A stretch of 64,000 nt of DNA from Cerasicoccus frondis (GTDB lineage Bacteria > Verrucomicrobiota > Verrucomicrobiia > Opitutales > Cerasicoccaceae), in the NCBI GenBank assembly GCA_031296915.1, contig JAVDPC010000013.1:1-64000 (forward strand), given 5' to 3'. The position numbers were made by a program, and so were the translations under genes. Below the pieces are notes generated by a model, which saw nothing but the letters and a program-made list of their open reading frames with translations, did no database searches and was not told the origin of the DNA. Positions 37,451 to 45,745 of this stretch are shown piece by piece. Position 1 is the first letter of the stretch; the number at the start of each line of letters is the position of its first letter.

Positions 37451-38605
37451 ATGAATTCATTCAATGGCCTCGGCCTTCATTTGGGCAACCTCTCCCTGCT
37501 TTCCAAAGCCAAAACGCGCTCGCTATCTCCCGAGAATCCCAATGGCGAAGTCGCCGGTGGTGGCCGCGCCGTGCCCGAGCTCGATGAGCACGGCAAACCC
37601 GCCGGGCCCGCTCGCTACCTGGGCAAAGGCTGGAAGGTCCGCCCGTTCATCGAGATCCAACCCGGCGAAACCGCGGAGATCGCCAACATCGAAGGCCCCG
37701 GCGCCATTCAGCAAATTTGGATGACCCCGACCGGCGTCAATCGCACCTCGATTATCCGCTTTTACTGGGATGACCAGGAGCAGCCGTCCGTCGAGTGCCC
37801 GGTGGGTGATTTCTTTGCCAGCCCCTACACGAGCTTCAACGTTTTCGCGCAAGTTACCTCGCTGCCAGTCTGCGTAAACCCGGGCAATGCGTTCAACTGC
37901 TATTGGGAAATGCCATTCCGCAAGCGTTGCCGCATCACGATTGAAAACCGCGACGTCAATACGCCGATCAAGGTCTATTACCAGATCAACTACACCCTGA
38001 CTGACGTTCCCGAAAACGCCGCGTATTTCCACGCGCAGTTCCGCCGCAGCCGCCCCGTGATGGAGGGCGAAGTTCACACGATCCTCGACAACATCTCCGG
38101 CGAGGGCCACTACGTCGGCACCGTGATGGCCTGGCAGGTCAACCACAATGGCTGGTGGGGCGAAGGCGAAATCAAGTTTTACCTCGATGGCGACGCGAAG
38201 CCGGAAGTCTCCGACGGCGAAGTCGTGGGCGGCTCCACGGGCTACCCGACCATCTGCGGCACGGGAGCGGAAGACTACTTTTGCGGCTCCTACAACTTTG
38301 AGAACAAAGAGACCAAGCAATACCAGGAGTTTACCACGCCCTACGCCGGCATGCCACATGTCGTGCGCCCGGACGGTGTTTACAACGCCAACACCCGCTT
38401 CGCGCTCTATCGCTGGCACGTGATGGACCCCATCCGCTTCGAAGAGGACATCAAGGTAACGATTCAATCCCTCGGCTGGACCCGCCGCGGCGACTTCCTG
38501 CAGCGCCTCGACGACATTGCCTCGGTCGCATTCTGGTATCAAACCCTCCCGACCCCGGCAACTTTCCCTGAGCTGCCCAAGGGCATCGCAATCGATAACA
38601 TCTAA
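37451..38605 (+). CDS. GH172 (DUF2961) glycoside hydrolase
   Basis: The 384-residue protein matches DUF2961, now family GH172, whose members cleave alpha-fructofuranosides or D-arabinofuranosides. The jelly-roll fold is recognisable in WKVRPFIEIQPGETAEIANI, the block IQQIWMTP, and ICGTGAEDYF with E274 in the conserved glutamate position. No signal peptide is seen, so it probably acts in the cytoplasm on imported oligosaccharides, unless exported by another route. The operator-like sequence upstream links it to the rest of the locus. The substrate cannot be read from the sequence. Confidence 0.85.
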   Translation: MNSFNGLGLHLGNLSLLSKAKTRSLSPENPNGEVAGGGRAVPELDEHGKPAGPARYLGKGWKVRPFIEIQPGETAEIANIEGPGAIQQIWMTPTGVNRTSIIRFYWDDQEQPSVECPVGDFFASPYTSFNVFAQVTSLPVCVNPGNAFNCYWEMPFRKRCRITIENRDVNTPIKVYYQINYTLTDVPENAAYFHAQFRRSRPVMEGEVHTILDNISGEGHYVGTVMAWQVNHNGWWGEGEIKFYLDGDAKPEVSDGEVVGGSTGYPTICGTGAEDYFCGSYNFENKETKQYQEFTTPYAGMPHVVRPDGVYNANTRFALYRWHVMDPIRFEEDIKVTIQSLGWTRRGDFLQRLDDIASVAFWYQTLPTPATFPELPKGIAIDNI

Positions 38606-38880
38606 GGTGACGCCTTTGAACTGAGGCACAGCAGTCACCAGCTACTTGGTTGACCGCAACGATCCGAATTAGCATTGCTGGCGGGCGCTGCCTTGTCGTC
38701 TCCGTTGCAAGGATAACGTGCAGCGGTGACAGAGCACCGCCCTCCAGTGAGCCGCTATAGCGTGACTTAAGGCACGACGCATGCCCGTTGCACCGCCTCG
38801 GCAAACAGACCGTAACACACGGGTATGTCGGACGAACACAGCACCGGATGCATCACCAACACACGAGTAGGCTTTGCTCG

Positions 38881-38963
38881 AAGCGTCGCCGACGCTTCAC
38901 AGAACAGTCGCCGATACTTCGTTCTACAGTCGCCGACGCTTGGTCGCACGGTCGGCGACGCTT
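38881..38963 (+). repeat. Tandem 22-base repeat, four units
   Basis: A 13-base core GTCGCCGACGCTT (variants GTCGCCGATACTT and GTCGGCGACGCTT) recurs at 38885, 38907, 38929 and 38951, exactly 22 bases apart, with 9 variable bases between. The first unit sits in a 17-base odd palindrome AAGCGTCG-C-CGACGCTT (38881-38897). The spacing is two DNA helical turns, so repeated protein binding on one face is plausible. No CRISPR leader or cas genes are present. Confidence 0.75.
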
Positions 38964-39115
38964 AATGCAGCATTCAGAAGCGTCGACTCAATGCTTGCGG
39001 TCCTATTTTTCCGCACAGCGCAACAAACTTCACCTGATGAATAGCCGCTCATTTACTTAAATTCAGGCTATTCAATTCGCACAATGTGGCAAGCCCCTTG
39101 TATATTCATTGCCAC

Positions 39116-39150
39116 AAAAAAGGCCTCGCTCTGCAAAGCAAAGCGAGGCC
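39116..39150 (-). terminator. Rho-independent terminator for the core-paralogue gene
   Basis: A 9-bp stem (GGCCTCGCT with AGCGAGGCC) is preceded on the plus strand by six A residues, so a minus-strand transcript would end in a T-run. It follows the stop of the minus-strand gene by about 30 bases. Confidence 0.88.
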
Positions 39151-39178
39151 CCTACCCTACAATTATCGATTGAAAAAT

Positions 39179-41947
39179 CTAGCGAACAAGGACCGTTTTC
39201 AGCTCGGCCGGGTCCAGATCCACACGGATTGAATTGGTGCCCGAGGCAACGAGGTTACCCGTGACCGCGGCATAAACATCGCCGGACTTTGGCATCTCGA
39301 TGCGAATGTCCTTCAGCGGCTTCAGGCCGGTGTTAACGATCGCCACATACGTGCCTTGTCCCGGCGTACGAATCGTTCGCACCACGACGCCTTCTTCCTT
39401 GGTCGCATTTTCAAAGACCTCGCTGGGCAGCGCCGGCAGGGCCAGATAATTGGCGTTAAAGCGGCGCACATATTCCGGAAATCCGCGGTTAAAGATGTGA
39501 CCGCTGGTGTAGCCGATATACCACGGATCGCCGTTCGCGACGGCCAGCGCCTCGGGCAGCATTACATACGGGCCAACGCGCTCAAAGTCGGTGACAAAGT
39601 AGCCGGTGATGCCCTCCATCGTGTCTTCATTCAGCGGGAAATGGCGCACCATCGCCAGGCCAGCTTTGGTCCGATAGGCCTCCATCGCCTTGGGATCGCT
39701 GACGGTGTATTTGCGGTTAAAGGGATAGGCGAGCATAATGCCGTCCGAGTCCTTGTAGTGCTGTGGGTCGGCCTGCGGAATCGCGTGCTGCCACTCCCAA
39801 ACACTCCACGTCGGCAAAGGCGACGTAATGCCGGTGAGATACATTTGCTTATCCAGCACTTCATCCTCTGAAAGCACGAGCAGGTGGGAATAATCCTCGC
39901 GTGACTTTACGATATCTTCCCACTGCGACTTGTTGTCAGTAACGATGGATTTTTTCGCGCCCGGAATGGGCAGCTTGGGCACGGGCTCCTGGTGAACCGG
40001 CATAAAGATAACCACCGGGTCGCCATCTTCGCCCACGCCATTTTCCTTCAAATATTCATAAATCGCATTGAGGAAATCTTTGCGCTTGCCGAACCACCAC
40101 TCGTAGTAGTCTTCGAGCAAGGCTTTATCGGCCTCGACGTCCTCACGCACCATCGGCTTGCGACCGGTCTCTTCCGCGAAGCGAGCCAAGGTGTATTCCG
40201 AGAAGCTCATCGGCATCTGAGAAGTGCGGGAGCGAATCCATGCGCCCAGAATCTCGCCCTTGTCCTTGTATTTCAGAATGGTCAGGTCGAGCACGCGCTT
40301 GAACTCCGTAAGCGTGTCCGGATCGGTAATGTCCACTTGGTTTTTCTCCGCCCAGCGCACATGCGTGTAATACTCGTCAGTCAGCGGCATGACACGCTTT
40401 TCCAGCTTGCCGAGCTGGCCACGCCCCTGGCGACCGGTGCTGCCCGCATACTCATAATACGGCAGCAGACTAAGCCCGTGCTTGGTGGCCTCTTCGACAA
40501 TTTCGCCCCACACGTTGGGGAACTTGTGGCTGTTATACCAAGACGGATTCTCGACGTCCCAATGCTGCGGGTGGCCGAACTCCAGCAAGTCCTTGGCAAA
40601 GGTGTTCATGCCGAGAAACTGCATCAGCCGCATGTGGTAAACATACCAATCGGTCGGGTTGCTGACCATGCGCTCGTTTTCGTTGACCGAGTTAATGACG
40701 AGGTCCGCCATTTCTTCACGATAGAATAGATGGCGGTGCGGCAGCCCCTCAGGCAGTGGCAGCTCGGCATTAAATTTTTGCGGCTCCGGGACCTCAAACA
40801 AACGGATGCGCGAAACGGCAGCGCCATGCGATAGCGGAGCCTGCTTCTCACCAGCCTGGCCAATGATCACAAAGAAGCCGCCGATGGACGAAAACTTGCG
40901 CTCTTCCGGCGTGCGGTTTTGCTTCAATTCGTCGAAGCGGTCGTTTAGCCAAAAGAGCTGCTGGAACGTCATGTATTCCTGTGTCTGCGGAATGTCCAAT
41001 GACTCAAGATTTGTGTTCGTGTAAGTGAAAATGACGTCGCCGAGTGCTTGGCCGGTTTGGATGCCGCGCGTCATCTCAGCACCTCGATTAGTCACGTAAA
41101 ACGTGCGCGGCTTGTCGTCCGGGAAATCAACGGTCAGCAGGTATGCTTTGCCGGGCTCGATGTAATGGCCCTCACCCATTCGATAGGCAAAGTATTTGGC
41201 GTCCTCGCCTTCATTGGGCAACACCCGCGCCTTCTGGCCCAGAATGTTTTCCACCTTCGAGACACCCTTCGGCATTTCCTTAAAAGTCTCTGGTGCCGTC
41301 TCGCCAGTCAGGATTTCATCCACCAACGGCAGCTTGCCAAACAACGTGCCCGACTCGACCAGCGGACGCTGACCGATCTCCTCCTTGGCCTGGGCGACGC
41401 GCTGCGCCAGCAGCTCGGCTTGGCGGCGCTCTTCCATTACCTGGGCCGAGCCCTCGGGAGTGTATTCAAAGACCAGCATTTCTCCAAAAGAACCAGCCGG
41501 GCTTGGCGCCTTCACCTGCAGGTAGCGCGTCTTAACATCCAGACCGTCATGCACCTTCCAAACCTTCATGCCCACGCCGTCTTCCTGGACGATTTCCTGC
41601 CAGTTGCCAGGAGCGCCAGCAGAGACAAACACATCGGCGTGGCCATTCAAATCCCAGAACATGATCTTGCCGAGATGACATTCTTTTCCGAGATCGATAA
41701 CGAACTCCGATGGGCCTTTCCACATGGTGTTCGCGGAACTCATTAGCGGGTTCTCACCGACCGACTGTTCGTCGAACAAATTCGTAGGCGGGGTCTCGGC
41801 CTGAATCATGCCAGGCTCGATTACAACTTGAGCCGCGGGTGGCTCCTTAAGCGAATTTCCCCAGGCAACTGAGGAGGCGGCAATGGCCAATGTAGCCATG
41901 CAAAATTGATTAAACCGTTGGGGGAGGTTTTTGGGTAGTATACTCAT
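39179..41947 (-). CDS. Secreted protein with discoidin-like domain and the giant protein's enzyme-like core
   Basis: I start at the ATG giving MSILPKNLPQRFNQF (922 residues); a TTG four codons earlier is less likely. A signal peptide (MATLAIAASSVAWG) is followed by an F5/8 type C (discoidin-like) sugar-binding region at about 40-170 and a short coiled segment (VMEERRQAELLAQRV). The rest aligns along its length with the core of the giant protein: KYFAYRMGEG, VDFPDDKPR, NTFAKDLLEFG, LLPYYEYAG and LGAWIRSR all have matching counterparts. The fold looks like a (beta/alpha)8 hydrolase, but no known glycosidase family is recognised. An operator-like site lies 16 bases before the start. Confidence 0.75.
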   Translation of the reverse strand: MSILPKNLPQRFNQFCMATLAIAASSVAWGNSLKEPPAAQVVIEPGMIQAETPPTNLFDEQSVGENPLMSSANTMWKGPSEFVIDLGKECHLGKIMFWDLNGHADVFVSAGAPGNWQEIVQEDGVGMKVWKVHDGLDVKTRYLQVKAPSPAGSFGEMLVFEYTPEGSAQVMEERRQAELLAQRVAQAKEEIGQRPLVESGTLFGKLPLVDEILTGETAPETFKEMPKGVSKVENILGQKARVLPNEGEDAKYFAYRMGEGHYIEPGKAYLLTVDFPDDKPRTFYVTNRGAEMTRGIQTGQALGDVIFTYTNTNLESLDIPQTQEYMTFQQLFWLNDRFDELKQNRTPEERKFSSIGGFFVIIGQAGEKQAPLSHGAAVSRIRLFEVPEPQKFNAELPLPEGLPHRHLFYREEMADLVINSVNENERMVSNPTDWYVYHMRLMQFLGMNTFAKDLLEFGHPQHWDVENPSWYNSHKFPNVWGEIVEEATKHGLSLLPYYEYAGSTGRQGRGQLGKLEKRVMPLTDEYYTHVRWAEKNQVDITDPDTLTEFKRVLDLTILKYKDKGEILGAWIRSRTSQMPMSFSEYTLARFAEETGRKPMVREDVEADKALLEDYYEWWFGKRKDFLNAIYEYLKENGVGEDGDPVVIFMPVHQEPVPKLPIPGAKKSIVTDNKSQWEDIVKSREDYSHLLVLSEDEVLDKQMYLTGITSPLPTWSVWEWQHAIPQADPQHYKDSDGIMLAYPFNRKYTVSDPKAMEAYRTKAGLAMVRHFPLNEDTMEGITGYFVTDFERVGPYVMLPEALAVANGDPWYIGYTSGHIFNRGFPEYVRRFNANYLALPALPSEVFENATKEEGVVVRTIRTPGQGTYVAIVNTGLKPLKDIRIEMPKSGDVYAAVTGNLVASGTNSIRVDLDPAELKTVLVR

Positions 41948-41962
41948 AAGACAGATCAAAAG

Positions 41963-41972
41963 TGAACGTTAT
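41963..41972 (-). promoter_or_regulatory. Operator-like near-palindrome, site 3 (TGAACGTTAT)
   Basis: The plus strand reads TGAACGTTAT. It lies 16 bases upstream of the start codon of the core-paralogue gene, overlapping its leader or promoter, a position suited to repression. Confidence 0.55.
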
Positions 41973-42097
41973 AGTTTTAAATTGCAACCATTCTATTGAA
42001 TAATTGAGTAACGAAAAATGACGCTTAGTTGGGCATCGTGCGCCGGAGAAAGCACCCTTCGCAGTAAGACAGGCGTAGCGGGCGAATGTGCCCGTGG

Positions 42098-42889
42098 CTA
42101 GTCGTCCTGCATGAGCGCCGAGCGCCCACCGTCGACCATGAACGTTGTTCCCGTGGCAAAGCTGGCATACGTGCTCGCCAGAAATGCGCAGAAGGCGCCC
42201 ATTTCCTCAACGCTGCCCAAACGCTTCACCGGGTGCAGCGCCTCAGTCCGCTGGCGCTCTTTGTCCGGGTCTGGAAAAGAGCCAAACCAGTTCTTGTTTT
42301 GGCGGGTGTCAATGAAGCCCGGAGCCAAGCCAACGGCGCGAATATCCGGCCCCCATTCGATCGCAATGCTTTGCACGAGGCCGAGTAAACCAGCCTTCGT
42401 TGCACTGTAAGGGAAGCAGCCCGGAATCGTGGAAAAGGCGTGATTCGAGCCCATGATGATGATCACTCCCGCACTCGCTTTGAGCAGATGCGGCTGACTA
42501 AGTTGGGCTAACCGCCAATGCGAATTGAAATTCAAATCCAAGTTGGCTTGCCAGTCCTCTTCCGAGCATCCGGCAACACCTTGAAAGACCGCTGCGCCCG
42601 CATTGGAAATAACGATATCCAGTTGGCCAAAGGCCTTCACCGTCTCCTCAACGAAATGCGCCAAGTCTTCGCGCTTAGTGACGTCGCATGGCACGTAAAG
42701 CGACTCAGCGCCCTCGCCTTTGACCAGCGCCTTAAACTGCTTCGCGCCTTCGCTGTTTTCATCACGGCGGCCACAACCCGCAACGCGGCAACCAGCGCGC
42801 GCCAACATCTGCGCCACGCCCTGGCCAATCCCGTCCGTCACCCCGGTCACCAAGGCGACTTTATTCTTTAAATCAATATCAAGAGACAT
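42098..42889 (-). CDS. SDR-family dehydrogenase (sugar or sugar-acid type)
   Basis: The 263-residue protein starts at MSLDIDLKNKVALVTGV; the open frame extends upstream but overlaps the dehydratase. It has the Rossmann glycine motif TGVTDGIG, NAG at the end of strand 4 (ISNAGAA) and the catalytic YSATK tetrad element. It is the last gene of a tightly packed minus-strand cluster and overlaps the enolase-type gene by 11 bases. In a non-phosphorylative deoxysugar pathway it could oxidise the 2-keto-3-deoxy acid, but the substrate is inferred. Confidence 0.85.
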   Translation of the reverse strand: MSLDIDLKNKVALVTGVTDGIGQGVAQMLARAGCRVAGCGRRDENSEGAKQFKALVKGEGAESLYVPCDVTKREDLAHFVEETVKAFGQLDIVISNAGAAVFQGVAGCSEEDWQANLDLNFNSHWRLAQLSQPHLLKASAGVIIIMGSNHAFSTIPGCFPYSATKAGLLGLVQSIAIEWGPDIRAVGLAPGFIDTRQNKNWFGSFPDPDKERQRTEALHPVKRLGSVEEMGAFCAFLASTYASFATGTTFMVDGGRSALMQDD

Positions 42890-43997
42890 AGCTTGCCTGC
42901 GGTTTTTTAAAATGTTCAACGGCGTCGAAATCCCACTCAGAACCCGCGCCCAAGATTGAGTCTGCGGCGACGAGTCTACCATCGCGCCAGTGATGCGCGT
43001 CAGGCGCGAGATGGTGAAAAGCTTCAATATCACTTTCCGGCAGCATCGTTTCGAGCCACGCGACCGAGGGGCATGCATCCGCTAGCTGCTTGTGCAACGG
43101 GTGAAATATATGCGTCGCCACCGGCACACCGAGCTCAGCTGCACGCTGTGCGATTTTCACGAATGCACTGACGCCACCACAAACCGTCGCATCAAGGCGT
43201 AGCACGGAAACACCGGCCCGCAACAAGCGTTCAAAGGCGCGCAAGCCACTCTGCTCATCGCCAATGGCCAGCGGAAAATCCAAGCCATCGGCCAGCAAGC
43301 GCACGCCATCATAGTCGTCAAACGCCAATGGATCTTCGATCCAACCCATGTTTAAATCAGTCCAAGTGGATGCGGTTTTGAGAACTTCCTGCGCCGAGTC
43401 AAAAGACCAGTAGCAATCGATCATCAGCGGCGTGGCGTCCGGCAGCACTTCACGGCAAGCCCGCAAGCGCGCGGTGTCCTTACCAAGGTCGGCGCTGCTG
43501 GCAATTTTTACACCCAACGGTTGAAACTCCTGAAACAACTCCATCTGGCGCTGTAGCGATTGCGGTGTCTCGTCAGCCACCGGATAGCCACCAACGATGA
43601 CCGTTGGCACGTTGCGCGACTGCCCGCCAAGGTATTGCCCCAAGCCCATTCCCGCCGCACGTGATTGCAAATCATAAAACGCGCAATCAACCAAACTCAA
43701 CGCGCGCCAAAACAGACCATGTGTGCCCAGGCAAACATTCGCCTTCACGCACTTCGCGTAGATCGCCTCATGCGCTTGCGGTTCGGCATTTTGCCAGAAC
43801 GGCGCGACGCAGCGATGCACCACCTCTGCCACCGGCGCACCACGCGCATGCCCGAGCGCACAGCCAACATTGCCGGCATCATCCGTGAGCCGCACGAAGA
43901 CATACTCGCGGTCGCGAATTTGCATTTCGCCCAACCGCAGCGGTCGCCCGAGCGGAACCGATAAATGGAAAGCTTCGATGGAAATAATTTGCGCCAT
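42879..43997 (-). CDS. Enolase-superfamily (MR/MLE-type) sugar-acid dehydratase or racemase
   Basis: The 372-residue protein starts MAQIISIEAFHLSVPLG. Its N-terminal capping domain has ECRP-like strands and is followed by the barrel. Metal ligands are D in MIDCYWSF, E in WIEDPLAFDDYD and the E/D of AIGDEQSG. The catalytic lysine region is GVKIASS, and THIFHPLHK supplies a likely catalytic histidine. This pattern fits acid-sugar dehydratases such as L-rhamnonate or L-fuconate dehydratase. Neighbouring SDR genes support that pathway, but the K-motif differs from the textbook KxK, so the exact subgroup is open. Confidence 0.78.
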   Translation of the reverse strand: MAQIISIEAFHLSVPLGRPLRLGEMQIRDREYVFVRLTDDAGNVGCALGHARGAPVAEVVHRCVAPFWQNAEPQAHEAIYAKCVKANVCLGTHGLFWRALSLVDCAFYDLQSRAAGMGLGQYLGGQSRNVPTVIVGGYPVADETPQSLQRQMELFQEFQPLGVKIASSADLGKDTARLRACREVLPDATPLMIDCYWSFDSAQEVLKTASTWTDLNMGWIEDPLAFDDYDGVRLLADGLDFPLAIGDEQSGLRAFERLLRAGVSVLRLDATVCGGVSAFVKIAQRAAELGVPVATHIFHPLHKQLADACPSVAWLETMLPESDIEAFHHLAPDAHHWRDGRLVAADSILGAGSEWDFDAVEHFKKPQASYVS

Positions 43998-43998
43998 G

Positions 43999-44802
43999 CT
44001 ATTCGATCCCCGCGTGTTCATAGGCATTGGGCGCCCCGTAAATGGTGTAGCCACCATCGACCATGATCGACTGCCCGGTGATGTAGGACGCCAGCGGTGA
44101 ACACAGCATGACGACCGCGTTGCCAATGTCACCCGGCGTGCCCAGGCGGCCCATTGGAATACGCCCACGAATCACCTCCGGGTCCAGCACTCCTTTGTCG
44201 ACGTAGTCCTTGAAAAGCTTGGTCTCGTGATAGCCGGGGCAGACCACATTCACACGCACGTTATACGGAGCCCACTCCGAGGCTAACCCGCGCGACATCC
44301 CCAGAACGGCGGTCTTTGTCGTCACATAAACGGAGCGGCGCGGCATGCCGAAAAAGCTCGAGATGCTGCCAATGTTCACAATCGACCCCTCCCGCTGCGC
44401 AATCATCTGACGCGCCGCAAGCTTGGACATGAACATCATGCTGTGGACGTTCACCTCGAACACACGACGCCAGCCTTCGTCATCCATTTCCGCTGCATCA
44501 GCATGATATTGAATGCCCGCATTGTTCAACAAGATGTGCAAACCGCCCGCCTCCCGAACCACGTGGTTGACTACGCGCTGACGATCCGCATCCGAGGTCA
44601 CATCGCAAAAAAGCGCGCCATGCCCTTCGCCCGGGAGCGATACGGCCGACTGCTGCGCAAGCGCTTCATCACGGTCTGCAATAAAGACGCGCGCGCCGTG
44701 CTCGGCCAACTTTTGCGCGGCAGCAAAGCCAAGGCCCTGCGCACCGCCCGTGACGATCGCAGCCTTTCCCTTGAACCAAAATTCCGGTTGTTCGTAGCTC
44801 AT
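43999..44802 (-). CDS. SDR-family dehydrogenase
   Basis: The 267-residue protein has TGGAQGLG (cofactor), LLNNAGI and the catalytic YVTTK motif with an upstream Ser in SISSF, and ends with DGGYTIYG. One base separates its stop from the dehydratase ATG, and one base separates its start from the MBL-fold gene stop, so it is co-translated in the cluster. It may oxidise the free deoxysugar at C1. A second SDR ends the same cluster, which fits the two oxidation steps of such a pathway. Confidence 0.85.
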   Translation of the reverse strand: MSYEQPEFWFKGKAAIVTGGAQGLGFAAAQKLAEHGARVFIADRDEALAQQSAVSLPGEGHGALFCDVTSDADRQRVVNHVVREAGGLHILLNNAGIQYHADAAEMDDEGWRRVFEVNVHSMMFMSKLAARQMIAQREGSIVNIGSISSFFGMPRRSVYVTTKTAVLGMSRGLASEWAPYNVRVNVVCPGYHETKLFKDYVDKGVLDPEVIRGRIPMGRLGTPGDIGNAVVMLCSPLASYITGQSIMVDGGYTIYGAPNAYEHAGIE

Positions 44803-44803
44803 C

Positions 44804-45745
44804 TTAAATAGATTTCAGGTCACATTGAATCCCGTGCTCGCGCAGGTAGTCCAAATAGCCAACCAAGGCATATTGAAAGTGCGCGTTCTCACTTTCAGCC
44901 CAACACGACTCGCGTGCATTGAGTTCCTCCAGGAGTTCCTCAAAACTCGCGGGCGCGTTTAGCCGGTTGACCAACCAAGCTAGGTGGCGCGCAACGACGC
45001 GGCGGGATGTCTGAATAAATTCACGCAACGCTTCGGCATTCATCGCAGGCCAGTGCGCGAAAAGCGCATGCTGAATCGGCAAGGCCTCCAACAAGCAAAG
45101 CGTGCTTAAATAGTCGCGGATAAATTGATGGGTCGGCGGCATCGACGGCGCACCGGAAGCATCAGGCGGCCCGTCGCCTAAGACGGCGTCCCCCCCCAGA
45201 AGGACGCCGTCCGTAGACGAGTACAGCCCAATATGACCTAGACTGTGACCGGGCAAATGCAACACACGCCAAACAACACCACCGATAGCCAGTGTATCGC
45301 CAGCATTGAGCAAACAGGATATCTGAAAATCGTCGCCACAGGCTGCCCGAAATGCATCTTGAATTTCTATCAAATAGCCAAAGCCATATTGCTTCCGTGC
45401 ACATCCATAACGCTCTCTCACCAACAGATCATGATTTGCACACCAAACACAATCCAAAGGATGGCAACAAACTTCGCAGTTTGGAAAGCGCGCCAATAAC
45501 TCTGCAACACCCCCGATGTGATCCGCATCAGCATGTGTCAGGATAACCCGTGTAATGCGACCTGGTAATTGTCCCTCATCCAGTACACTGGTCACATGTC
45601 CGGGCAAACCGCAATCAATCAGAGTCCACTGCTCCGGACCATCTTTCATCGCGAAGAAGCGTACGGTTCGCACCCCCATCGGAAACGTAAAGCAACGAAG
45701 CCCAAGGGTATCCTCAACCAGATATGCGCTTCCTAGCTCAGGCAT
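44804..45745 (-). CDS. Metallo-beta-lactamase-fold hydrolase
   Basis: The product is 313 residues from the ATG giving MPELGSAYLVEDTLG. The metal motif reads THADADHIGG, a variant with Asp in place of the second His of HxHxDH, as in several MBL-fold subgroups. A later LHLPGHSLGHIG gives another ligand His and LLGGDAV the bridging Asp. In this gene order it is a candidate lactonase for sugar lactones, but thioesterase or other hydrolase roles are equally compatible. It overlaps the substrate-binding-like gene by eight bases. Confidence 0.78.
   Translation of the reverse strand: MPELGSAYLVEDTLGLRCFTFPMGVRTVRFFAMKDGPEQWTLIDCGLPGHVTSVLDEGQLPGRITRVILTHADADHIGGVAELLARFPNCEVCCHPLDCVWCANHDLLVRERYGCARKQYGFGYLIEIQDAFRAACGDDFQISCLLNAGDTLAIGGVVWRVLHLPGHSLGHIGLYSSTDGVLLGGDAVLGDGPPDASGAPSMPPTHQFIRDYLSTLCLLEALPIQHALFAHWPAMNAEALREFIQTSRRVVARHLAWLVNRLNAPASFEELLEELNARESCWAESENAHFQYALVGYLDYLREHGIQCDLKSI

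Larger units (their letters stand above)
38606..39178. other. Noncoding stretch between convergent GH172 and core-paralogue genes
   Basis: No gene is supported here. It holds a tandem 22-base repeat in the middle and a strong terminator near the right end. Just after the GH172 stop, GGTGAC and GTCACC could form a weak hairpin without a T-run. The rest shows no recognisable signal. Confidence 0.5.

Noticed and set aside
38885..38963. Regularly spaced repeats suggesting a CRISPR array
   Set aside because: Cores are only 13 bases, spacers are 9 bases, and no cas genes or leader are present; it is a tandem repeat.
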